The position numbers and the translations under genes were made by a program. A stretch of 64,000 bases of DNA from assembly GCF_000143415.4 (NCBI RefSeq), contig NW_003314314.1, positions 741,443 through 805,442 on the forward strand, read 5' to 3'. Shown one piece after another: positions 21,885 to 32,830 of the stretch. How positions within the stretch are numbered: the stretch's first letter is position 1; the number at the start of each line of letters is the position of its first letter. The notes under the pieces are model-generated. The model saw nothing but the letters and a program-made list of their open reading frames with translations, searched no databases and was not told the DNA's origin. The stretch is from Selaginella moellendorffii. Lineage: Eukaryota > Streptophyta > Lycopodiopsida > Selaginellales > Selaginellaceae.

Positions 21885-24609
21885 ATGCCGTGGCGCGGGT
21901 TGTTTGTTTCGAGCATATCGACGCAATGCGGGTCTTCCAGTGATTTGTTCGATGTCTCGGCATTGCTGCGGCTAGGAGGAGCAAAGGCGGCGCTGGATTA
22001 TCTCGATTCCAGGCAAGGTCGAGATGGTTTCTTGGATTCTTCCACGCTCGCGAGGTTGCTGCTGGATTGTGGAAGATCCAGCGCTCTCGCGGAGGGCCGG
22101 CGCGTCCACGAGTACGTTGTGAGATCCAGGTTTGTCCGCGACGCGTTCCTTGGCAATCACCTCGTCCATATGTATCTCAAATGCCAGAGCTTCGACGAGG
22201 CCGAGAGGGTTTTCCAGAGCGCTGCTTGTGAGAGCTTTGATGTTGCAACGTGGACGGCAGTGATCGTCGCTAGAGCGGGGCTTGGGAAATGGAAGTTGGT
22301 GTTTGGTCAGCTGGATGAGATGGATCGGAGAGGGATTCCACCGGACAGGGTCATGATCAAGACGTTGCTCACTGCTTGTACCAAGCTCGGTGCTCTGGAA
22401 GAAGGGAAACTTATCCAGGATCGTCTAGCAGGAACCCAGCTCGAGCTCGATATTGGTGTGCTCAACCTCACGATTAACATGTACGTGAAGTGTGGTTGCC
22501 TAGATGGAGCAGTGCAAACTTTCGCGAGGATGAAGCGACGGGATGTGGTCTCCTGGACTGTGATGATCGGAGCTTACTCACAGGATGGAAAGTTCAGCCT
22601 CTCGCTCCAGCTCTTCCGGGAAATGCTGCTCGAAGGGACTACTCCAAACAGTGTCACCTTTGTCAGTATTTTGAGCGGCTGCGAAGCACCATCTTCACTC
22701 GAGCAAGGGAGGCAGATTCACGCTCTAGTGGTGGAGAGCAGTCTCGAGTCACACGTCGTTGTAGCGAATTCTCTGCTGGGGATGTATAGCAGATGCCGCA
22801 GCTGGGAGGATTCGAGAAGTTTGTTCGACAGAATGAGCGTCCGAGACTCGGTTTCATGGTCGACGATCATCATGGCCTGCTCTCGGGAGGAATCCCACTG
22901 CAGGGATGCTCTCCCGCTTTACCGCTCCATGCTCCACGAAGGTGTGATGCCGAAGACGTTAGCTTTGTCGATGGTGCTCGAAGCTTGCGGCAGCTTGGCG
23001 GAACTTAAGGGTGGCAAGCTCGTCCATGCACACGTTATAGAGAGCGGCTTAGAAGGCGACCTTGTGGGGATATCACTCGTCAACATGTACGCGAAGTGCG
23101 GTACCGTGGGGGAAGCTCGCAAAGTTTTTGAAAGGATCAACAACCGGAGCCGGATTCTCTGGAACTCGATGATCACAGCATACCAAGAAAGGGATCCTCA
23201 CGAAGCTCTCCATCTCTTCCGAGAAATGCAGCCGGAAGGCGTCAGTCCGGACAGGATCACCTTCATGACGGTGCTCAACGCGTGCGTCAACGCGGCGGAT
23301 TTGGAGAACGGGAGGACGATCCACAGAAGGATAGTCGACAGTGGATTCGCAGCGGACGTTCGCGTTGCGACGGCTCTCTTCAACATGTATGCAAAGTGTG
23401 GAAGCTTGGGAGAAGCTCGAGGGGTTTTCGACAGCATGGTATTTCGGGACGTCGTGTCGTGGAACAACATGATTGCTGCCTACGTCCAGGGCCGCGATGG
23501 AGAGGGCGCGATCTCACTCTGCTGGGCAATGCAGCTCGAAGGTATGAGACCAGACAAAGCAACTTTTGCTAGCCTGCTCAACGCCTGTTCGGATCCTAAT
23601 CGTCTCGTTGATGGCCGACAGATTCATTCGTGGATCGCGGAGAGCCGGCTGGAGAATGATATAGTCATGGTGACGGGACTCATCACCATGTACGCCAACT
23701 GTGGGAGCCTGAACAACGCGAGAGAAATCTTTGACAACATCTTCTCCAACAGTCAGCAGCACCACCGGGACTTATTCCTCTGGACGTCGATGATTACTGC
23801 CTACGAGCAGCACGGCGAGTATAGGAAAGCTCTTGAGCTCTACGAGCAGATGCACTCTAGACAGGTCGAAGCGGACAGGGTGACTTTCATCTCGGTTCTC
23901 AACGCCTGTGCGCATCTCTCCGACTTACGCCAAGGCCAGGCCATCCACGCTCGTGTCATGCGAAGAGGGCTCGCGACAGACGTAGCAGTGGCGAATTCCA
24001 TCGTCTTCATGTATGGGAAGTGTGGGAGCTTCGACGAGGCCAGCATAGTCTTCGAGAAGACGAAGCACAAGGACATCTCCTTGTGGACTGCCTTGATAGC
24101 GTCCTACGCTCGTCACGGTCACGGTGAACAGGCTCTCTGGATCTTTCGAAGGTTGAGGCAGGATGGCATCGAGCTCAGCAACTTAACGTTCGTCGCCATG
24201 CTTTCCGCGTGTAGTCACGTCGGTCTCATCGAGGAAGGCTGCGAGTTCTTCGCCTCCATGGCCGAGCTCGGGATTGAGCCGAATATGGAGCACTACAGCT
24301 GCTTGGTGGACTTGCTCGCAAGAGCCGGGCATCTACACACCGCGGAGGAGTTCCTCTCGAGAATGCCGGTGGCAGCCAACACCATAGTTCTCACAGCCTT
24401 GCTCGCTGCTTGCCGAGTTCACGGTGACGTCGAGAGAGCTCGTCGTGTTGCGGAAAAGCTCGAGGCCTTGGACCCGGAGAGTGAAGCACCATACGTGACT
24501 CTCTCGAACATTGAGATGGTACTTAGATTTTTTTTCTTGGCTTGTCCTTACTTTCTTTGTTCCTTCCTTTGTTTTTTTGCAGGGTGATCATTCCATCTGC
24601 TACCTTTGA
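21885..24609 (+). CDS. PLS-class pentatricopeptide repeat protein without E/DYW tail
   Basis: Exon 21885-24518 encodes 878 aa. A small final exon (24583-24609, GDHSICYL stop) after a 64-bp GT-AG intron is possible; otherwise translation reads through the intron for 23 codons to 24587. Either way the protein is about 890-900 aa. It contains around twenty PPR motifs in P-L-S alternation (repeats of ...VFDSMVFRDVVSWNNMIAAY... type). It stops in the first E motif (PYVTLSNI), so the E+ and DYW domains are missing. PPR proteins of this class bind organellar RNA, often for C-to-U editing; a tail-less member would need a deaminase in trans. The first ATG in frame is at 21885. Organelle targeting is expected but the N-terminus is not diagnostic. 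Confidence 0.9.
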
Positions 24610-24867
24610 GTGACTTACACCTGACAATGAGCGTTGGATAAGATGCCTTTTCTATCTTAAGAGGACTAAATCTGTGTCCTTGCGTTAAGGGTAAGTAGCT
24701 GTTTAAATAGATTCTAAGCCTTGTAGTTCCGTCGTGATTCTTCTTCTCTTTCGTCAACATAGTTCCTTGTCGGTATCGATTATTCAGCCTGACCCTCAAC
24801 ATTTTTTTCTCATGTTGTGAAGTATCTTGGCAACTAAAAGTCTCGAGAGAAAGAGGGGCAGCGCGCC

Positions 24868-26336
24868 ATGGAGGTCGATGGCGGAGCTTCCAAAGAGCGG
24901 CGATGGCTTCCAAATTCATACGTTATGAAGCTCACGCTGGCGGCCGGATTGGGTGGGCTTCTTTTTGGCTATGACACTGGTAAGCGAGCCTTCCTGATCC
25001 CTTTTCTCCTTCTTCTCTAATGGAATTGAGCTGCAGGAGTCATTTCTGGAGCGCTTCTATACATCCGTGATGACTTCCCGGAGGTGGACCGAAGCACGGT
25101 CCTTCAGGTGATGCAAAGAACGAACATTGAATTGGTTTCTCACTCGATGGACACCAGGAAACGATTGTTAGCACGGCCATTGCTGGAGCGATCCTGGGAG
25201 CTGCCATTGGTGGAAAGATGAGCGATCGTTTTGGAAGGCGGCCCGTGCTGATTGTGGCGGATGCTTTGTTCGTAGTTGGGGCGGTGCTCATGGCAGCAGC
25301 AACAAGTGCCACGTTATTGATCGTGGGTCGAGTCTTCGTTGGACTTGGAGTTGGAGTTGCGTCTATGACAGCTCCTCTCTATATCGCCGAGGCTTCTCCC
25401 GCGAGTAAGCGCGGGGGACTCGTGAGCTTGAACGTTCTCATGATCACCGGAGGACAGTTCATATCTTACGTTATAAATTTTGCTTTCAGCAAGGTACTTC
25501 CTTCTCTCTCCTATATTCGATGTACTGAGCTGATGCTATTTTGGATACAGCTGCCTGGAACTTGGCGATGGATGTTGGGAGTAGCGTGCGTGCCTGCCCT
25601 TCTCCAGGCGTTTCTCATGTTCTTTCTTCCGGAGTCTCCTCGGTGGCTCTTCAGACAGGTAAAAAAACTCTTGAAAATGTTTTTTAACTCACGCGAATGA
25701 CCAGGGACGAGTCGACGAGGCTGTTGTCGTGCTGACCAATATCTACCCCGGGGATCAACTGAAAAAAGAAATGGGCGAGCTTCAGGCTTCCGTGGATGCC
25801 GAGAAAGAAAACAAGGCTTCGATAAAAGAACTTATTAAATCCAGAGAAATCAGGCTTGCTCTACGAGCTGGCGTTGGTCTCCAGGTACTCTAGAAACTTT
25901 TTCCTGAAACTTTGGTGATATATCTTTTCCCACAGATTTTCCAGCAGTTCGTGGGGATCAACACGGTCATGTACTACAGCCCCTCCATCGTGGAGCAAGC
26001 CGGCTTCGCGTCACACCAGACCGCGCTGCTACTCTCCATGATCGTTGCCGGCATGAACGCTCTGGGAACAATCGCAGGGATAGTCCTCATCGACAAGTTT
26101 GGCAGGCGTCGCTTGTCCATGAGCAGCCTCGTCGGCGTCATCCTCGCTCTGGGACTCCTCACGGCCGCGTTCCAGATCACAGCCAGCGACGCTCCAGCGG
26201 TGGACATCACCTCCTCGTTCGCCTCTCCATACACTTGCCCGGACTTCTCCAGGAACTCCGCTCGCTGGGACTGCATGTCGTGCTTAAAGCACGACTGTGG
26301 TTTCTGTGGAGCCGAATCCAATCAGGCAAGCATAAG

Positions 26337-26377
<41 letters not shown>

Positions 26378-26896
26378 GAGTCTCTCAGCTTCTAAAACTT
26401 GTTCTTCTCCTCATAGATGTTTGCCGGGAGCTGTTTCATCTCGAACAGAACCGTGGGTGACTTTTGTGGCGACAACCATCGACCGTGGTTCACGAAAGGC
26501 TGTCCAAGTCACTACGGGTGGCTGGCTCTCATCGGCCTGGGAGCTTACATCGCAGCGTTCTCTCCAGGTATGGGGCCGGTGCCTTGGGCCGTCAACTCGG
26601 AGATCTATCCTCTCAAGTACCGGGGGGTCTGTGGGGGGATCGCAGCCACCGCAAACTGGGTGTCCAACCTCATCGTCGCGCAGAGCTTCCTCTCGCTCAC
26701 CAAGGCCATTGGAACGTCGTGGACGTTTCTACTGTTTGGAGGGATCTCGGTGGCGGCGCTGCTCTTCGTCTTCTTTTGGGTTCCTGAGACCAAGGGCCTG
26801 TCGTTTGAGGAGATCGAGAGGCTGTGGCAGGGGGAGAATCGGCAGCAGCAGCCGCGGGGCATCGAATCCAAAGAAGCCGCCGTTGAGAATGCGTGA
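24868..26896 (+). CDS. INT-like: Inositol transporter (INT2/INT4-type, major facilitator)
   Basis: Seven exons (24868-24979, 25037-25107, 25158-25493, 25551-25658, 25705-25884, 25936-26325, 26417-26896) close to 558 aa. It has twelve predicted membrane helices. Family motifs are [16 protein letters not shown] in loop 2-3, [23 protein letters not shown] in loop 8-9, [13 protein letters not shown] and [10 protein letters not shown]. Between helices 9 and 10 there is a long cysteine-rich extracellular loop ([15 protein letters not shown]), as in plant INT2-type proteins and animal HMIT. Those carry myo-inositol with protons across the plasma membrane. Intron 6 has a GC donor (CAG/GCAAGC) and an 18-copy CT repeat. 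It follows the PPR gene on the same strand with 258 bp between. Confidence 0.95.
26341..26376. repeat. (CT)18 microsatellite in an intron
   Basis: Eighteen uninterrupted CT units in intron 6 of the inositol transporter, close to the polypyrimidine tract. Length variation could affect splicing of this GC-AG intron. Confidence 0.95.
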
Positions 26897-28852
26897 GACA
26901 GAGAGATCAAAATGGTTTGTGACAAGTTCGAACTCTTTCATGCTGTGATTGATCAAGAAAGTGTATATGTTTTTCTAGTGTATGAGAGATGTGTGTATGT
27001 TGTGACCCATGGGGTGTTTGTTGGTCATCAAATTCTTGCTGCACCAACTTTCCAAAGTTGGTGAATGTGTGTGAATTGAATGCTTAGGATGCTTTCATAT
27101 ATATGTCTTTCTGCTCTATTTCTAGAGCTTGGACCACAGAGCAAACACCAACTATGACCAACACCCCCATCAAGTCAGCAATCATGTGAATTTTGTGTTT
27201 CTCGCTTTTTATTCTTTTTATTTTTTTATTTTTATTTTTCTCTTTTTTTTTGCTTTTCAGTGATGCAAGCCCTTCACCAACACACAAGGATCAGTGCTGC
27301 CAGGACAAAATTTCAAGGAAATCAGGGAGAGTTTGATGAACAAGCAATGCCAACCAGTCGCCAGGAACCAAGTGTTGCCAGGTTTTGTCCATATGATGTA
27401 AGTTGGAACAAGAAAAAACAGCAAGAGGGCAAGAAAGGTGGCAGGCAGTTTGTGATAAAAGAGAATCTGATGATCTCCATTTTGATGATGATGATGATAT
27501 ATGATCTTCATTTTGTAGAACAAAATGGACGAAAAGGATGACTCCTGGGAAGAAATGTTATGATCCATCCAATCAATCCAGCAATCCAATCCCTTTCAAC
27601 CTGTGGCTATGGTGACAAACAACAATCTCACCAGAGAATCCATAACGGATTCTTCTCTGCAGACTGCTCCCGTCCTCGCACTGTCTCGCTGCACAGCAAT
27701 TAAATTCCAAAAACCATGACAGGGATTCTTCTTGGGGGTAAAACAAACTCTTTGTATTTTTCCCGTCTTTTTTTTTTTTTTTTTCCTGAGTTGTTCTTCC
27801 TTCTATCGATCATGTGTTTCTTGCTTGCGATGTCCTCCCATTTTTCGTAATTTTTTTTGACTCCAGAAGATGGAACTTTGGATGGAATTTCTTTGGTGGG
27901 TTTGCCAGAGATCCGCAAAAGGACGCCCCAGTTGCTCGTCAACAGGCTTTCAGGCGGCAGCCAGGAGCAACGTGTCTGCGTGAAAGCTGAAAGCTACCAA
28001 CACCAAGGCGTGCGGTGACTCACTCACTCACTCTACACTGTGAGAAGAAAAGAAAATCTTTCACTTCCTCGGCATTCGCGCATAGGAAACTCACCACTAG
28101 ATTCCCATTCTTGCTTATCTTATGGCTGTAGATCGAAGAAAACAACCCCATGATCGATCGATCCATCGCCAAGCTAGCTAGGAAGGACGAAAGCTCCTAA
28201 GAAAATGAAAGCTTTGGTAGAGATGGCGGCACGGGTTATTGTGAGTACGAGCGAGCGAGCAAGAAAAAAGGAGAGGGATCAAAGAAACAAGCAGTGAAAA
28301 GCGAGAGATTCGCTGGCATGCCCTGTCCGTTATCGCGGAGCGGAGGTTTTTCTTCTCTTTCTTTTTTTCTCCCTTTTTTTCTTCGTCTCAGTTCTCGCTT
28401 AGCCGAACTATAGAACTATAGCCTTAGAAAAATCTCGCACGGCGATCAAAGAAGTGCGTCGAAAGGATCGATTAAAATGGTTTTCTTCTTCTTTGGTCTT
28501 GTTCTTCCTCGGCAACCTCACCGACCCTCTGAGAGGAGGAGCGATCCTAGCTAGGATCGCAGCATTTGGGCTCGCGGATCGAGCCAGGAAACGATCTGGG
28601 TCGTGGTCATTCCACCCCGCCAGCGCCGAATCCCAGATGGGTCTCCTGGCACTGCTCCTGTGCTGCGAGAGGAAGCTCATCTTCTTCCACAGATCTTCAT
28701 CGCGGGGCTCCAGGCGATTCCGGTGGGAGGAGGCCAATTCGTGGTGGATCTCGGGATGGATCGCGCCTCAGGTATGGTGGTAGCATTTGCTCGTGTGGGG
28801 AGTAGGATCATAGATTATACAGCATAGATGATAGATCTCCCACTTTAAATCA
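26897..28852. other. Intergenic: transporter 3' UTR and NPH3-gene upstream region
   Basis: No coding frame is supported in this roughly 2-kb stretch. It has T-rich low complexity (27210-27250, 27770-27785, 28360-28380). The last 400 bp, with a purine-rich leader, is likely the 5' UTR of the NPH3-type gene. Confidence 0.55.
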
Positions 28853-30814
28853 ATGGGCTCCAAGAAGGAAGGAAGCTTTGCGGGATGGCTCCAGAGAGTC
28901 CGCAAGACGGGCGAGCACAGCGATCTCACTGTCAAGATCCAAGACCAGGAATTCAAGCTCCATATGCTCCCGCTTGTCAACGAATCCACTTACTTCCAAT
29001 CCATCAACTCCGCCACCTCCAATTCCAATCCGGATTCTTCCACCACCGCCACCACCTCCAGCTCCAGCTCTTCCGGCGGAGAGGCATCCACCGCCAAGCT
29101 CGATCCTCAAGATAAAAGAAAACACCACCGCCACCATCGCCACCACCACCACCACCAACAGATCAAAGAGGTGGCCATCGACGAGCTCCCTGGCGGCGGC
29201 GCCGCCTTCTCCATCGCCGCCGACTTCTGCTACATCATCCGGCCCAGCTTCACCACCGCCAACGTTGCCGCCGTGCGCGCCGCCGCCGAGTTCCTGGGCA
29301 TGGCCGATCTCATCGACAGCACCAAGAAGTTCCTCTACTCCAACGTCTTCTTGAGCTGGAAGTCGTGCGTCACCTTTCTCCGCGAGTACCAACCGATCTA
29401 TTCCTCCACCGACGAGTATATCGAATCGCGAGCTCTCAAGGTGGTGACCGCGGCATGCACGAAGGCGTTCCTCGACACCAAGCACGTCTCAGTGCCGATC
29501 TCCTCGCTCGCCATCGCCGCCAGCGCCAGCGCCTCCACCACCTGGCACAGCTCCCCCAGCGCCAACCTCAAGGACGTTTTGATCGCGGTGGCGCAGCTCC
29601 CCGATCGCTACTCCATGCAGCTCCTCGATCAGCTCGTCGCCTCGGATACCAACTTGAACATCAAGTGCCGCCAGTCGAGGAGCGTCCGGGAGTGGATCGA
29701 CTATCTCCTCCGGAGCGAGTGCAAGCGGATCAAGCCCCGGATCTGGATCGTGCTATGCCTGGCCAGGATGCTGCTCAAGAACGCTCCCAGGAAGCGGCCA
29801 TGGCTGGAGCTCTCGTCGCAGTATTGGTGTAGCTTGCTGGAGCACGCGGCGGGATTGATGGCGCAGACGGACGATCCGGCGGCGAGGGCGAGCTTGGCGG
29901 CGGTGAAGGCGTCGCTCCAGCGGCGGATTGGAGCGAGCTTGCACGAGCTCGACGATTACATCCAGGCGTACAGCTTCGAGCCGGAGACACTGCTGGCGCT
30001 GGTGAGGCACTTCATGGCCGGGAGGAGGAGGAGGAGGAGAGGTAGAATTAGCTCGTCGAGCCATGCAGCGCTGGAGGACGAGGAGATGGAGGACCTGGAC
30101 GACAATCCGGAGGAGGAGGAAGAGGTTGATCGTGAAGAAGTTGATGTGGAGCAAGGGGAGGGCGAGATCGAGGCGGTGGCGAGCGAGGTTGACGGGTGCT
30201 TGTGGGGATACGCCGAGAGCGGCGTGATCTCGTGCGAGACTTTTGTGGCGCTGGAGCGGGCATTTCCTCCGGGATCGCGCGGGAACCACGACATGCTCTA
30301 CTCGGCGGTGGAGAAGATGATCGCCAAGAACAGGCTCGGTGGCGACGAGATCCACAAGCTGTGGAGCTTCGTGGATTGCTCCAAGCTCAGCTCGGGTGTG
30401 TATGACAAGGCGATGAGGAACGCCTCGTATCTCTGCCAGCCCCATGTCCTCGAGTGTGTGCTGCGAAGGCACAGCGAGGAGCTCGATGGCGATCACGGCG
30501 GCCACCATGCTTCGTCCATCGACTTTCGGGATGTCATGCACAAGGTGATCAAGGCGAGCCTGAAGCTGCTCGAGGAGAACTCGCGGAGGTCGAAAGAGAT
30601 CAAGGAGCTGCAAAAGCAGTACGCGGGGCTCGTGAGCTCCGGGTTCAAGGTTTATCCGGCTGGGGAGGACGATGGTGGTGATGGTGGCCATCGCCGGGGC
30701 GAGGATGATAGTGTTGACGATAGTAACAGCACTGGGGATGATGATAACTACGTTGTTATTCCTCCGGTTCCACCTCGCAGTGAGATCACAGAGATCAAAG
30801 CTGAGAGAACTTAG
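28853..30814 (+). CDS. BTB/POZ-NPH3 domain protein
   Basis: Intronless, 653 aa, ATG at 28853. The N-terminal BTB domain starts with the family signature GEHSDLTVKIQDQEFKLHMLPL. It is interrupted at about residues 50-105 by a Ser/Thr/His-rich insert containing long histidine runs, then resumes with ELPGGGAAFSIAADFCY. The NPH3 domain follows (FLSWKSCVTFLREYQPIY; LLRSECKRIKPRIWIVLCLA; SGVYDKAMRNASYLCQ). A C-terminal coiled coil (KEIKELQKQYAGL) and an acidic tail end the protein. NPH3/RPT2 proteins are CUL3 adaptors in phototropin and auxin-transport signalling. The conserved C-terminal RxS 14-3-3 site of NPH3 itself is not visible, so this is another NRL-family member. Confidence 0.93.
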   Translation: MGSKKEGSFAGWLQRVRKTGEHSDLTVKIQDQEFKLHMLPLVNESTYFQSINSATSNSNPDSSTTATTSSSSSSGGEASTAKLDPQDKRKHHRHHRHHHHHQQIKEVAIDELPGGGAAFSIAADFCYIIRPSFTTANVAAVRAAAEFLGMADLIDSTKKFLYSNVFLSWKSCVTFLREYQPIYSSTDEYIESRALKVVTAACTKAFLDTKHVSVPISSLAIAASASASTTWHSSPSANLKDVLIAVAQLPDRYSMQLLDQLVASDTNLNIKCRQSRSVREWIDYLLRSECKRIKPRIWIVLCLARMLLKNAPRKRPWLELSSQYWCSLLEHAAGLMAQTDDPAARASLAAVKASLQRRIGASLHELDDYIQAYSFEPETLLALVRHFMAGRRRRRRGRISSSSHAALEDEEMEDLDDNPEEEEEVDREEVDVEQGEGEIEAVASEVDGCLWGYAESGVISCETFVALERAFPPGSRGNHDMLYSAVEKMIAKNRLGGDEIHKLWSFVDCSKLSSGVYDKAMRNASYLCQPHVLECVLRRHSEELDGDHGGHHASSIDFRDVMHKVIKASLKLLEENSRRSKEIKELQKQYAGLVSSGFKVYPAGEDDGGDGGHRRGEDDSVDDSNSTGDDDNYVVIPPVPPRSEITEIKAERT

Positions 30815-32830
30815 ATGGTTTGGGTGGCGGCATTTTTTGTGTAGATACTAGAAAGGTTAAAAGACAGATTCTTCAAAACTTTCTGTTCTCCAGATACTGG
30901 ACTCTGCTGCCGTTGCCCTGTATGGGCAAATGCAGAAGTTGAGGTTCGTGACACTCTTTAAGTACCACATTTTGGCGAGGTGAGATGCAACTCAATGGTG
31001 CTTAAATATATGTGTTTTTCACTGTTTTTACTTTGCTAGATACCGCATTTTCATGGTTTTGGCATTTTGTTTCTTGGAGTTCTACCTTTTTATGTGTAAG
31101 AGGGATTGCATAGAGCTCCTCTTGTCTTTGCTTGTATGTATGCATGTATAAAAGCTTTTGAATTTGCACATGCCCACCACAGATCATAGGAGAAACTGAT
31201 CCCTTGAGAGGATCACTGTTGAAGAGAGAGTCTCTACTTATAAGTGGGGATTATCAATGTAAGGCAGTGTGTCATGTAACCCAGCAGCAAAGCACATGGC
31301 TACAATGCCCTGGGATTCTTAATTCCTCTCGGAGTCACTTTCACAACAGCACACAATGCTACTACTTGAGGAGGAGAAAAGGGAAAAAAGAAGAAAAAAC
31401 CATGCACTCACAAACAACAAGAAGGAATGAATTTCTAGACAGCTCTTCCCGTAAACTCTATGGTTTCCTTCTCTTTTTCTGAAGGGGAAGGAGGCTTGGC
31501 TGCTTCTCCCAATCCAGTTGTCAATTATTGTTTCCTGTTTGTCCATCCTTTCACTTTCATTTGCTATGCTGCTATCTGCAGCTGGGTGAAGAGCACTTGG
31601 CATGCACGCAGCAGAGCAATGCTACAATGCAGTCATGCAGCAACATCACTGCAACAGTTGAACATCAACACACAACAAACGAATACCCACCACCAACCCT
31701 CTCCAACTTGAGGCTCCAACACACCCTCCCAGAAAAAAAAGAAAAAAAAAGAGAGACATAATGTTCAGAAGGAAGAGAGGCCCCTTTTCTTGAAGACAAG
31801 GACCCAAGAATTCATAGTTTTCTCACCTTGAAACCTGTGAATTCCTGCCTCATACCATGAAGCATAAGAAATGTTGCTGCAAACCGCATTAAATGGGAAG
31901 GTGAGACAAACCAAACTACCAGATGATGGAGAAAGTGAAATCTCCACACCATCTTCTGATCCCTCTCAGCCAGCCAAAGGGCCAAGCAAGGCAAGCCAGC
32001 TACAATCCAAGACAGACAACAGGATAGACATGTACATCTTGCAGGCGGCCTCATTAACAAATACAAGAGAAGAAATTGTGGCCTCTTTGCTGGACTTGGT
32101 CCCCATGCAGACGCTCTAAACAACTTTCCTGGCCCTGAAATCACTCATCTAGTCTCTAAAATCACACTTATCTTAGAAAAGATGGTGGTTTTTATATGAA
32201 CAAGTTGATTATACAAGGGTGGCAGGGAGAAAGGAGGTTATATAGTATAGATATATGTATATATGTATAAAAGTATATGGCATAACAAGCCAATCCAGCT
32301 TTTTATTGGCAAAGCTCACTCAAACACAGCAGCTGCTGGAGGAAGAAAAAAAATTTTAAAAGCACACAAAAACAAGACCACACTGAGATGGAAATAAGAA
32401 AGACTCCAAATGCACAGAGACCCTTGCGGGATTCTTCAAAAGCTTGCACACCAACATCAAGAAGAAAGAGAGAAAGAGATCAGAAAGTCCACGGGGGAGT
32501 TCGTGACAAGCTCACGAAGATCAAACGGAAGAACTCTCACAGAAGAACTCTCAGAAGCAAAGAATATAAAAACCAAAGAACGAAAATGGGGAAAAAAGGG
32601 GGAGAAAAAAAAAACAGTGGGATCAAAGTTTTTTTTTCTTCTTTTTTTCTTCCTTTTTTTTTTCTTCTCTATGCCTGAGCCTTGTCCCGTGGAGCTGCAG
32701 GCCACACACAAAACCATCCGTCAGCTTCGCTGTGTATAACATCAACCCGAAAAACCACTCCTCTCGATCTCTCTCGCTACAAGCAAAGAAATCCACACAC
32801 AAGAGTTTCTTTCTTTTGATCTTGGCAAGA
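30815..32830. other. Convergent 3' flanks, no gene supported
   Basis: Between the NPH3-type stop (+) and the Aux/IAA stop (-). A/T-rich, with poly-T/poly-A runs at 32580-32670 and a (TA)-rich stretch at 32235-32275. Both genes must have 3' UTRs here. Short frames show no domain. Confidence 0.55.

Noticed and set aside
28454-28783. 109-residue plus-strand frame before the NPH3-type gene
   Set aside because: No domain. It is most likely the 5' leader of the NPH3-type gene, and may count as an upstream frame but has no independent support.
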